A stretch of 64,000 nt of DNA, from positions 248,001-312,000 of the forward strand of contig NZ_PDEQ01000003.1 of assembly GCF_002554795.1 (NCBI RefSeq). Reading direction: 5' to 3'. Shown here piece by piece: positions 19,237 to 27,120 of the stretch. Position 1 is the first letter of the stretch; each line of letters opens with the position of its first letter. The notes under the pieces were generated by a model, which saw nothing but the letters and a program-made list of their open reading frames with translations, had not been told where the DNA came from and ran no database searches. Origin of the DNA: Longibacter salinarum (GTDB lineage Bacteria; Bacteroidota; Rhodothermia; Rhodothermales; Salinibacteraceae). The translations under genes were made by a program, and so were the position numbers.

Positions 19237-20043
19237 GTGGTAGCAAAAACTGAGCAGAAGCATAACCAAGGAGCTGATCGCGGGTCGGGACTGGCGCTCC
19301 CGGACATTCCGGGAACCGACGCTGGCGCGCATCTCGCTCGCCGGGCGGTGAGCCTGGCGTTTGCCATCTTCGGGGTGATGGTGGGTGCGGGCGTTCTCGT
19401 GGGACTTTTCGTCGAGATCGACATCACCGTTGATGCTCCCGGCACTATCGAGCCGGCGGTCGTCCAGGCGGTGAGGAGCCCGGCATCCGGGGTCCTGGTG
19501 GACGTTCGCTTTGCTCCGGGCGATACAGTTACCTCGGGCGCCATACTCGCGCGGCTGGAGCCCCACGACGCAAGTGAGCAAAGGACGACGCTCCGCTCGT
19601 CAATACATGGCGTCGTGCGCAAACCGGCGATGCCCGGATCGACGGGGCAGGTGGTCGAGAGAGGGGAGGCGGTTGCGGAGGTCGCGAGCATCGACCGGTG
19701 GCGCGCCGACCTGATCGTCGGGGAACGCGATGTTGGCACCGTTCAGATCGGGGACGAGGCGAAGGTCGATGTCATCGCACTGCAGTCCGAGAAGAAGGAC
19801 CTGATACGCGGGACGGTGACATCCATTTCTCCCGAGCCCACAATGATTCAAAGCGATACAACTGCGATTGCCGATCACGGTGCTGAACGTGGGTACCGTG
19901 TCACGGTACAGCTGGACACGAAGGAGATGGCGGCCACGTCCGATCGGCAGCTTCGAGACGGCTACTCCGTCACCGGGAAAATTATTACGCGTCGAGGGCG
20001 AATCTTGCCTCTCGTCTGGCGTTATCTCCGTCGGAGTGCCTAG
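19237..20043 (+). CDS. HlyD-like membrane-fusion/adaptor protein (biotin-lipoyl-like domain), orphan
   Basis: About 268 residues from a GTG start at 19237; no ATG is suitably placed before the transmembrane helix (about residues 38-58). After it comes VDAPGTIEPAVVQAVRSPASGVLVDVRFAPGDTV, the first half of a lipoyl/barrel-sandwich domain, then SIHGVVRKP with GQVVERGEAVAEV, the second half, and a beta-barrel module (IGDEAKVDVIAL to GRILPLVWRYLRR). This is the layout of type I secretion or bacteriocin-exporter adaptors, but shorter and without a long coiled coil. No ABC transporter or TolC gene is adjacent. It ends 27 bases before the convergent histidine-kinase gene. Confidence 0.75.
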   Translation: MVAKTEQKHNQGADRGSGLALPDIPGTDAGAHLARRAVSLAFAIFGVMVGAGVLVGLFVEIDITVDAPGTIEPAVVQAVRSPASGVLVDVRFAPGDTVTSGAILARLEPHDASEQRTTLRSSIHGVVRKPAMPGSTGQVVERGEAVAEVASIDRWRADLIVGERDVGTVQIGDEAKVDVIALQSEKKDLIRGTVTSISPEPTMIQSDTTAIADHGAERGYRVTVQLDTKEMAATSDRQLRDGYSVTGKIITRRGRILPLVWRYLRRSA

Positions 20044-20070
20044 AGCGAAGGGCCCGGTAGGACCTCCTTC

Positions 20071-21516
20071 CTACTCGACGAAGCGCTGAATCGTAGCCTG
20101 CAGTTCCTCCAGCTTGAAGGGTTTCGACAGAACGGCTTCGACATCCTTAACGGCCTTGTCCGTTTCCGTATACCCCGTGAGTAGGATCACGGGGAGCCCC
20201 GGGACGCGCTGGTGAATGATCTGCGCAAGTTCGGCCCCGGTCATCTCGGGCATGCCGAAGTCTGTAAACACGATATCGTAGGTGTTGGCATCGATAAGTT
20301 CGAGCGCTTCGGCGCCGGAATCGGCCAGATCGACGTCGTGTCCCTTCAGTGAAAGCAGTTGCGTGACGATCGACCGCACCATCTCCTCGTCGTCCACGAC
20401 CAGGACGCGCGCGGCGTCGGCAGGGGTTTTCTCTGGCTCCTTCTTTTCGGGAAGTGTACCGCCCGAGGGAGGAAACGTGATCCGGAACGTCGTTCCCTCG
20501 CCCGGTTCCGTGTCGACATGGATCTGGCCCTCATGCTCCTGTACGATTCCATAACTGGCAGCGAGACCCATGCCCGTGCCCTTGTCGCCTTTCGTTGTGT
20601 ACAGCGGCTCGAAGATGTGGCGCTTCGTCTCGCTCGTCATGCCGATGCCCGTGTCTTCGACCTCGACGCAGACATTTTCGTGGCGGTCCGTGAACGAAGC
20701 GACGCGGAGCGTGCCTCCTTCGGGCATCGCCTGGACGGCGTTGAGGATCAAGTTGACAAATACCTCCCGAAGCTCGGATGGGACACCCTGGACCGGCGGG
20801 ACCTCTTCGTGATCCTGTTCGATCGAAATCTCGATGCCCTGCCGCCGCGGTTCGTTATACCAGTACGGCTGGGTGAGCGTGACCGAATCTTCGAGCAGCG
20901 TGGGCAGGTCGACCGGTTCGAAATGGGCTTGCGTATCTCGACGGATGTAGCGCTGTAATTTTTCGATCAAGGCCGCTCCATCCTCGGCGGCCTGCTCGAT
21001 GGTCGACAGTGATCCACGGATGGAGTCGGCCGAAAGCTCGTTGCTTGCTCGCTCCTTGAGGAGTTCAATGTGACCGATGAGGCCGCTGAGCAGATTGTTC
21101 AGGTCGTGCGCGACTCCCATCGTCATGCGGCCGAGCGCCTCCATGCGGTGACGCTGCGTCTGGCTAATCATCCACGACGACGGCTCGGCCATGACTTCAC
21201 CGGACACCGTCACGGCCGAAATCACGCGGTCGTCGTCCGTGTCTTTACCGCTGTAAACTGGGACGAAGTGGAGTAGAACGGGAAGGGGTTCATCTCGCTC
21301 CGGGGTGGCTGCGGAGACGATCTGGTTTGTGACCAGCGTGCCGGTCGCAGCCTCGAGGACCGCGGCATTCGCAATTTCCTGATCACTCTCAGCGAGTTGG
21401 CTCCAGGGCTCGTCCACGGTGCCGAGTACGGATTGCCAGGCACTATTGCAGTGCGTGGCTTCTCCCGTCGGAGCGCAGGTCGCAACGAGTAACTCGGTTT
21501 CTACGGTAGGTAACAT
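20071..21516 (-). CDS. Hybrid sensor histidine kinase with C-terminal receiver domain, soluble
   Basis: 481 residues, no membrane segment. An N-terminal PAS-like region (about 1-110) is followed by a HisKA-type H-box GVAHDLNNLLSGL with H137, the N-box VFVNLILNAVQAM (N259), DTGIG (G1) and GTGMGLAASYGIV (G2), then a receiver domain from 368 to the end with acidic pocket DDEEM, phospho-acceptor D419 in FTDFGMPEMTG and K465 in LSKPFK. A phosphate would pass from H137 to D419. Start ATG 21516 keeps the PAS region whole; the upstream frame is Arg-rich non-homologous sequence. No output regulator is encoded beside it, so it signals to an unlinked partner. Confidence 0.9.
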   Translation of the reverse strand: MLPTVETELLVATCAPTGEATHCNSAWQSVLGTVDEPWSQLAESDQEIANAAVLEAATGTLVTNQIVSAATPERDEPLPVLLHFVPVYSGKDTDDDRVISAVTVSGEVMAEPSSWMISQTQRHRMEALGRMTMGVAHDLNNLLSGLIGHIELLKERASNELSADSIRGSLSTIEQAAEDGAALIEKLQRYIRRDTQAHFEPVDLPTLLEDSVTLTQPYWYNEPRRQGIEISIEQDHEEVPPVQGVPSELREVFVNLILNAVQAMPEGGTLRVASFTDRHENVCVEVEDTGIGMTSETKRHIFEPLYTTKGDKGTGMGLAASYGIVQEHEGQIHVDTEPGEGTTFRITFPPSGGTLPEKKEPEKTPADAARVLVVDDEEMVRSIVTQLLSLKGHDVDLADSGAEALELIDANTYDIVFTDFGMPEMTGAELAQIIHQRVPGLPVILLTGYTETDKAVKDVEAVLSKPFKLEELQATIQRFVE

Positions 21517-21886
21517 AAGAAGTCGCCAAAACGAGATGGAGCGATGACGCGCAGGTTCTAAGCTACGACGAGGTGGCGAAAAATCAACCGTCGTTCGGTC
21601 TCCGCGTCTGACTTTTTTTGTTACTCCGCGTAGAATGCGGAGCGAGGGTTCACGCGCAATCCGAACGTAGGCCGTGATCTCGACGGCACTCTTTCGTACA
21701 ATAATAAAACGGGATTCGCTGGGCCGAAGGTTGATCGCCGCTCCGTCCGCCATTAATCTTGGAGGACGGGTGCTGGAACACTTTCGGTGAAGCTGGGGTG
21801 CGCACCGCGCGCCGCCGGTCGACACGACGGAGCCGGCTTACCCGCCTGAATTGGTTTTGCTTTCCGAACGGACTTCGATACGCACC
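21517..21886. other. Divergent promoter region, no gene
   Basis: 370 bases between the hybrid kinase and the cystathionine beta-synthase gene. No terminator, RNA gene or convincing frame is visible; it should contain both promoters. Confidence 0.35.
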
Positions 21887-23290
21887 ATGTGGCACGACAA
21901 CATTCTGGGCGCGATCGGCAATACGCCGCTCGTTCGAATAAATAACGTCGTTGAAGGTCTCCCTTGCACCGTGCTGGGCAAGGTGGAATTCTTCAACCCA
22001 GGCGGCTCGGTGAAAGACCGGATCGGTGTGACGCTGATCGAGCGTGCCGAGAAAGAAGGCAAAATCGAACCGGGAGGGACGATCATCGAGGGCACGAGTG
22101 GCAATACGGGTGCAGGCCTTGCTATCGCCGCCATCGCGAAAGGCTACAAGTGCATCTTCACGACCACAGACAAGCAGAGCCAGGAGAAGGTCGACGTGCT
22201 TCGCGCGCTCGGGGCTGAAGTACTCGTCTGCCCGACGAACGTGGAGCCCGACGACCCGCGCTCGTACTATTCTGTGGCCCGACGCCTGGCGGAGGAGATT
22301 CCGAATTCGGTCTACCTGAACCAGTACGACAACAGCGCCAACCCGAAGGCTCACGTCGAGACCACCGGACCGGAACTGTGGAAGCAGACCGAGGGACGCA
22401 TCACCCACTTTATCGCTGGAGCCGGAACGGGCGGCACGATCAGCGGCACGTCCCGCTACCTGAAAGACCAGAATGAAGACATTCAGGTCGTTGGTGTAGA
22501 TCCGATGGGCTCCGTCTTCTACAAGTACTTCCATGAGGGCGTCTTCGACGAAGACGAGATCTACCCCTACTTCACGGAAGGAGTCGGTGAAGACATCCTG
22601 CCGGAAAACATGGACTTCGACGCGGTCGACGACTTTGTGCAGGTGGACGACAAGTCGTCGATGCAGATGACGCGTCGCCTCGCACGAGAAGAAGGTCTCT
22701 TCGTCGGCCAGTCGTGTGGCATGGCCATGGCCGGTGCCATTCAGTGGCTGAACGATCACAGTGCCGAACTCTCGGAAGACGACGTCGTGGTCGTCCTGCT
22801 GCCTGACTCCGGCTTCCGGTATCTCTCAAAGACGTACAACGACGAGTGGATGAAGAACCACGGCTTCCTGGAGTCGCGTCCGGAGGTTACGGCCGATGAG
22901 GTCGTGAAAGCGCGTAAAGCGCCGAGGACCGTGATTTCTGCTGCCCCGGATGACACCATCGGCGACGTGATCGAACGGATGACCGAGCAGAGCATCTCAC
23001 AGGTGCCCGTCGTTGACGGCGACGATGTGGTTGGAAGCGTCACCGAGTCGCGTATCTTGAATCGCCTCGTCGAGAGTCCATCTGCACGGGATGAGCCGGT
23101 GCGTACGATCATGGGTGACCCGTTCCCCGTCGTACCGGCATCGCTTCACCTCAACCATCTAACGTCCTATCTCGAAGGCGACACCGGGGCCGTGCTCGTG
23201 GAACGCGATACTGGCTACACCGTGGTCACCAAGAGCGACCTGATCAGCGCACTCGCGCGCATGGGACGGAACGGAAACGGTTCGTCCTAA
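21887..23290 (+). CDS. PLP-dependent cystathionine beta-synthase / cysteine synthase with tandem CBS domains
   Basis: 467 residues. The catalytic fold-type II domain has the PLP lysine K43 in GGSVKDRIG, the substrate loop GTSGNTG, and the PLP phosphate-binding GAGTGGTISG. After about residue 330 two CBS motifs follow (TVISAAPDDTIGDVIERM and VRTIMGDPFPVV), the regulatory module found in cystathionine beta-synthases. The enzyme condenses serine (or O-acetylserine) with homocysteine or sulfide in sulfur amino-acid metabolism. Domain order fits CBS better than plain CysK, which lacks CBS domains. Start ATG 21887 is chosen from the conserved MWHDNILGAIGNTPLV. A terminator follows. Confidence 0.92.
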   Translation: MWHDNILGAIGNTPLVRINNVVEGLPCTVLGKVEFFNPGGSVKDRIGVTLIERAEKEGKIEPGGTIIEGTSGNTGAGLAIAAIAKGYKCIFTTTDKQSQEKVDVLRALGAEVLVCPTNVEPDDPRSYYSVARRLAEEIPNSVYLNQYDNSANPKAHVETTGPELWKQTEGRITHFIAGAGTGGTISGTSRYLKDQNEDIQVVGVDPMGSVFYKYFHEGVFDEDEIYPYFTEGVGEDILPENMDFDAVDDFVQVDDKSSMQMTRRLAREEGLFVGQSCGMAMAGAIQWLNDHSAELSEDDVVVVLLPDSGFRYLSKTYNDEWMKNHGFLESRPEVTADEVVKARKAPRTVISAAPDDTIGDVIERMTEQSISQVPVVDGDDVVGSVTESRILNRLVESPSARDEPVRTIMGDPFPVVPASLHLNHLTSYLEGDTGAVLVERDTGYTVVTKSDLISALARMGRNGNGSS

Positions 23291-23320
23291 CCCTTCGAGT
23301 TCCGTCGATGGTTGCATCAG

Positions 23321-23358
23321 CGCCGGTTCGAGATCTCTCGAGCCGGCGTTTCTTTCTT
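23321..23358 (+). terminator. Rho-independent terminator after the CBS gene
   Basis: CGCCGGTTCGAGA at 23321-23333 pairs with TCTCGAGCCGGCG (one G-T), followed by the T-rich TTTCTTTCTT. It lies 30 bases past the stop. Confidence 0.85.
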
Positions 23359-23455
23359 GAGAGGTGACGTCCCAGTTTCGCAATTGAACAGGACGTTCGT
23401 TTCCTTCAAGCTGTCGCATTCGGACATTTTCATTCCAACACGCTAGACCTCACTG

Positions 23456-23776
23456 ATGGAAGACTTTGGCGCCCAGCAGGACCCGCAGGAAATGAATATC
23501 GAAATTGATGAGGACACGGCCGAGGGCACATATGCGAATCTCGTAATGGTGTCCCATACTCCGGAAGAGTTCGTGATTGACTTCATCCGAATGGTGCCCG
23601 GTGTGCCGAAAGCGAAGGTGAAGCATCGCGTGTTGGTTACGCCGAGCCATGCGAAGCGAATCCTTGCTGCTCTCGAAGAAAATGTAGAACGGTACGAGAA
23701 CGCCCACGGCGAAATCGACCCACCCGATCATCCGGACCGCCCGATGAACTTCGGTGGGGGCGTCGGAGAAGCCTGA
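23456..23776 (+). CDS. DUF3467 domain protein
   Basis: 106 residues matching the small DUF3467 family: the core EGTYANLVMVSHTPEEFVIDFIRMVPG, HRVLVTPSHAKRILAALEENV, then NAHGEI and a flexible Pro/Gly tail is the whole domain. Members are widespread in bacteria; function is unknown. It is acidic and soluble with no signal peptide. A truncated beta-barrel frame starts only 8 bases after its stop. Confidence 0.9.
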   Translation: MEDFGAQQDPQEMNIEIDEDTAEGTYANLVMVSHTPEEFVIDFIRMVPGVPKAKVKHRVLVTPSHAKRILAALEENVERYENAHGEIDPPDHPDRPMNFGGGVGEA

Positions 23777-23819
23777 TACGTGAGGGGATAACAGTCACGG
23801 TGCGCAGACGGGCGTGACC

Positions 23820-24251
23820 ATGAATCCGGCGCTCTCCCGCCGCGGAAACGTCCAGTATGATGTGGCTACTGGTCTCAGCGCGCAAGCAGGCGTTGAGCGG
23901 AGCCGGTTTGGCTGTTCCGGCGGATTTTGCGACGGTGCGGATGTGTCGTATACTGCGACCGGGATCGCCCTGGGCATACGCTATGGATCGACCACGTCCG
24001 GTGGTCCTTTCGGTCGCCTTGGGGCTGTTGACCACACGCTCTATGCAGAAGCAAACCAGGGCACATACGAAGAAATCAGCGACGGAGGGCTCGGGTTCGA
24101 AATGGGAGGGGGATACGCGATTGCGGTACCGCCGAACGTGTATCTCACACCCGGCGTCGCATACACGCGCTGCAGCGTAGAATCGGCCGATGGTGTAAGC
24201 AGTCCGGTTGTCGTCATGGTTCGTCGGATCGGTGTTCGCTACGCATTCTGA
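23820..24251 (+). CDS. Outer-membrane beta-barrel fragment, apparently 5'-truncated
   Basis: About 143 residues made of alternating, Gly-rich amphipathic strands (VQYDVATGLSAQAGVERS, ATGIALGIRYG, VYLTPGVAYTR) and ending in RIGVRYAF, the terminal aromatic typical of outer-membrane barrels. It lacks any signal peptide. The frame stays open upstream only to a TGA at 23781, and the residues there already look like barrel interior (GAQTGVTMNP). It therefore looks like the 3' part of a barrel gene whose 5' end was lost at the junction with the DUF3467 gene. It could not reach the outer membrane as it stands. Alternative start GTG 23814. Confidence 0.5.
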   Translation: MNPALSRRGNVQYDVATGLSAQAGVERSRFGCSGGFCDGADVSYTATGIALGIRYGSTTSGGPFGRLGAVDHTLYAEANQGTYEEISDGGLGFEMGGGYAIAVPPNVYLTPGVAYTRCSVESADGVSSPVVVMVRRIGVRYAF

Positions 24252-24289
24252 GACACGACATGGTAGTGTCTGGTGCACGACCCTACATG

Positions 24290-24329
24290 AAAAAACGTCT
24301 CGCCACGAATTGTGGTCGGGACGTTTTTT
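24290..24329. terminator. Bidirectional rho-independent terminator
   Basis: AAAAAACGTC at 24290-24299 with TCG and CCAC inner stem pairs back to GACGTTTTTT, leaving T-runs on both strands. It sits between the convergent barrel fragment and the LptF/G gene and can end both. Confidence 0.88.
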
Positions 24330-24412
24330 CGTTCATTTGGCGTTGGTAGCAAACCGCCGCAGCGATAGAGAAGAGGAGTGCGTGCGGTTGGCCTGTCGGG
24401 GACGAAGCCCCG

Positions 24413-25570
24413 TTATTTTCGCGTGCGCCACAGAACGATGACAGCGATCGCAGCAAAAGCAACATGCGGAAACCAGGCGGCGAAGGCCGGCGGGAGCGTC
24501 CCCGCGTAGCCGAAGGGCTCTGCAAGCTTCTGTAGAGCGAGGTACACAAATGCTGTGAGTAGGCCGATGGCAAATCGGGAAGCTTGTCCGCCGCGCCGTC
24601 GCACGGCCGCGAGGGGGACACCGATCATGACGACGATCAAATTAGCAAACGGGTACGCGTATTTCGTGTAGTAGGCCACGAGCGGGCGCCCGAGATGGCC
24701 GGCACCCGAGCGGCGCAAGGCGTCCAGGTATTCAGCAGCGACCGGGATCGTCATTGCTTCCACGTCCCGTTGCGTGCGTGCGAAGTCGCGGGGGAAAACG
24801 TGTAGGGTGGTATCTGCAGTTCCAGCTTCCTGTTCGCGCGTCATGCCCGTGTCGTCGAACCAGCGCCTCGTCACGGAATGCAGCTGCCACGTCTCGGTGG
24901 AGTCGACCCAGACAATGCGGTTCGCATCCACACGATACTCGAGTTGCGTAGCGTTTTTGAACTGCTGAATGGAGACGCGGTGGCCGGTGTTGTCCCGGCG
25001 GTCGTAGTAGCCGACGCTGATGATGGTGTTCGGGCCATTCTGACGGTGCACCTCGCTTACGTCGACGGTACTCGAACTCGGGTTCAGGTACTTGTTGTCG
25101 TACGCGACGACGGTTTCGTTGGCCTTTGGTACGATCCACCCATTGAAGCCGAACATCGCGACGGTGACAAGGAGGCCGACGCCGAGGTAGGGGACCATCA
25201 GACGGTAGAGGGACACGCCGGACGTCTGTAGGGCTGTCAGCTGGAGTTCCTGAGCGAGTTTACCGGTATGATAGATGCACGCCAGAAAGAGGGCGAGCGG
25301 CGACGTGAGCCGGACGATTTCCGGGATGTAATTCGGATAATAGACGAGGAAGACTTCCTGGAGTGTGGCGCCACGATCCAGGAAGTCGTCACTGTACTCG
25401 ACCCAGTGCAGGACGATAAAAAAGATAATCAGCGCACCGACAAAGAGAACGAATCCCTTGATCAGGCGAGCAGCGATGTGGCGTTCGAACCGCGTCAATG
25501 GAAGGCGCAGAAACGATGGAATGGAGCGGATTACCTCATTACGCAGGAGACGGAGGCGGGTTTTGACCAC
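24413..25570 (-). CDS. LptF/LptG-family permease (YjgP/YjgQ)
   Basis: 385-residue inner-membrane subunit of the Lpt lipopolysaccharide exporter. A cytoplasmic amphipathic start (LTRFERHIAARLIKGF) leads to TM helices near 38-60, 90-110 and 128-150, a periplasmic beta-jellyroll about 160-300 (with EVHRQNGPNTIISVGYYD), and three C-terminal helices (PLVAYYTKYAYPFANLIVVMIGVPLAA onward). The conserved ALQTSGVSLYRLMVPY coupling region is present. Whether it is F or G cannot be decided. An LptD-like gene lies 1.5 kb away beyond sucC. It is divergent from sucC. Confidence 0.9.
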   Translation of the reverse strand: MVKTRLRLLRNEVIRSIPSFLRLPLTRFERHIAARLIKGFVLFVGALIIFFIVLHWVEYSDDFLDRGATLQEVFLVYYPNYIPEIVRLTSPLALFLACIYHTGKLAQELQLTALQTSGVSLYRLMVPYLGVGLLVTVAMFGFNGWIVPKANETVVAYDNKYLNPSSSTVDVSEVHRQNGPNTIISVGYYDRRDNTGHRVSIQQFKNATQLEYRVDANRIVWVDSTETWQLHSVTRRWFDDTGMTREQEAGTADTTLHVFPRDFARTQRDVEAMTIPVAAEYLDALRRSGAGHLGRPLVAYYTKYAYPFANLIVVMIGVPLAAVRRRGGQASRFAIGLLTAFVYLALQKLAEPFGYAGTLPPAFAAWFPHVAFAAIAVIVLWRTRK

Positions 25571-25783
25571 CCGGCGAAGGACGCTTACGGAACGGGGAAT
25601 CGGCGTGGTTTATCGTTGGGCAGCCCCTTTCGGTGCGTTCACACAGTAGTGGGGTCGCGTTCTTCGCGTCTCACGTGGAAACGTTGGGAAGATTCGAGGC
25701 TGCCAAGGGGCATGGTAGATTCTTTGTCATAGAGCACATACTTTACTCGCCCGTTCCCTGATCACGCAACACGTCCCGCGTTC

Positions 25784-26959
25784 ATGAAACTCCACGAATA
25801 CCAAGCGAAAGACATCCTGAACGAGTACGGCGTAGCGGTCCAGCCGGGCGTCGTGGCCGAGTCGGTCGACGAAGCCGTTGAGGCCGCCAAGAATCTTGAG
25901 GCTGAAGGCGCAAGCATGTTCGTCGTGAAGGCCCAGATCCATGCTGGTGGACGCGGGAAAGGCGGCGGTGTGAAGCTGGCCCGGTCGGTCGAGGAGGTGG
26001 AAGAGCACGCGTCCAACATCCTCGGCATGACCCTTAAAACGCATCAGACGGGGCCGGAAGGACAGCTCGTCCGCAAGATCCTTATTGTGGACGCGGTTGA
26101 TATTGAGAAGGAGTTCTATGTTGGCGTTACGCTCGATCGCGAGAAGAGCATGAACGTCATCATGGTCTCCAGCGAAGGCGGCGTCGAGATCGAGACGGTC
26201 GCGGAAGAGACGCCCGAAGCGATTCACAAAGCCTGGATCGATCCAACGATCGGTCTTCGCCCGTTCCAGGCCCGCCGTCTCGCGTTTGCTCTTGGTCTCG
26301 AAGGCAAAGCATTCAAACAGGGCGTCCGCTTCATTATGGCGCTGTACAAGGCCTTTGAGGAAACGGATTCCACGATCGCCGAAATCAACCCGCTCGTGCT
26401 TACGGGCGATGGCGATGTCATTGCCGTCGATGCAAAAATCAACATCGACGACAACGCGCTCTTCCGCCACGACGACATCGCGGCGATGCGCGACATTCAC
26501 GAGGAAGATCCGACGGAGGTGGAGGCTGGAGAGCACGGCCTCAGCTACATCAAGCTCGACGGAAACGTCGGTTGCATGGTAAATGGCGCCGGGCTCGCTA
26601 TGGCGACCATGGACATCATTAAGCTCGCCGGCGGGGAGCCAGCGAACTTCCTGGATGTGGGTGGATCGGCCAATGCGGAGACGGTTGAAGCAGGCTTCCG
26701 TATCATCCTGAAGGATGAGAATGTCGAAGCGATCCTCGTCAACATCTTCGGAGGTATCGTCCGTTGCGACCGTGTCGCGAAGGGCGTCATCCAGGCCGCC
26801 AATAACGTGGACATCACGGTTCCACTCATTGTTCGCCTCCAGGGCACGAACGCCGAAGAAGGAAAGGCTCTCCTTGACGAGAGCGACATTGAGATCGAGT
26901 CGGCGGTCCTGCTGAAAGAAGCTGCCGAGAAAGTCCAGTCCGCCATCGGTGTCGCATAA
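25784..26959 (+). CDS. sucC: Succinyl-CoA ligase (ADP-forming) subunit beta
   Basis: 391 residues, full length. It makes succinate, CoA and ATP from succinyl-CoA in the TCA cycle together with an alpha subunit (SucD), which is not encoded in this window. The opening MKLHEYQAKDILNEYGV, the ATP-grasp loop with QIHAGGRGKGGGVKL, and the CoA-ligase domain motifs GNVGCMVNGAGLAMATMD, LDVGGSA and VNIFGGIVRCD are all present. A bidirectional terminator follows at 27007. Confidence 0.97.
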   Translation: MKLHEYQAKDILNEYGVAVQPGVVAESVDEAVEAAKNLEAEGASMFVVKAQIHAGGRGKGGGVKLARSVEEVEEHASNILGMTLKTHQTGPEGQLVRKILIVDAVDIEKEFYVGVTLDREKSMNVIMVSSEGGVEIETVAEETPEAIHKAWIDPTIGLRPFQARRLAFALGLEGKAFKQGVRFIMALYKAFEETDSTIAEINPLVLTGDGDVIAVDAKINIDDNALFRHDDIAAMRDIHEEDPTEVEAGEHGLSYIKLDGNVGCMVNGAGLAMATMDIIKLAGGEPANFLDVGGSANAETVEAGFRIILKDENVEAILVNIFGGIVRCDRVAKGVIQAANNVDITVPLIVRLQGTNAEEGKALLDESDIEIESAVLLKEAAEKVQSAIGVA

Positions 26960-27006
26960 CGCCGAAGGCCTGCAGGTTTTTGGTGCCGCTTGGCACGAGA
27001 AAGAAA

Positions 27007-27040
27007 CGCACCGCCCCGTTCCAGGGCGGTGCGTTTTTTT
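27007..27040 (+). terminator. Rho-independent terminator after sucC
   Basis: CGCACCGCCC at 27007-27016 pairs with GGGCGGTGCG and is followed by seven T. The minus-strand side is also T-rich, so it may also stop the LptD transcript coming from the right. Confidence 0.9.
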
Positions 27041-27120
27041 GATTGTGCTATCCCTCGTTTCTGCTTCGGGACAGAGGACTCATCGCATGACGTTTGCGGA
27101 GCCTGCCGGTCGCGTTTGTT

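Noticed and set aside
21650-22759. 369-residue minus-strand frame opposite the CBS gene
   Set aside because: Antisense to a gene with clear PLP motifs; it looks like a reverse-strand shadow.
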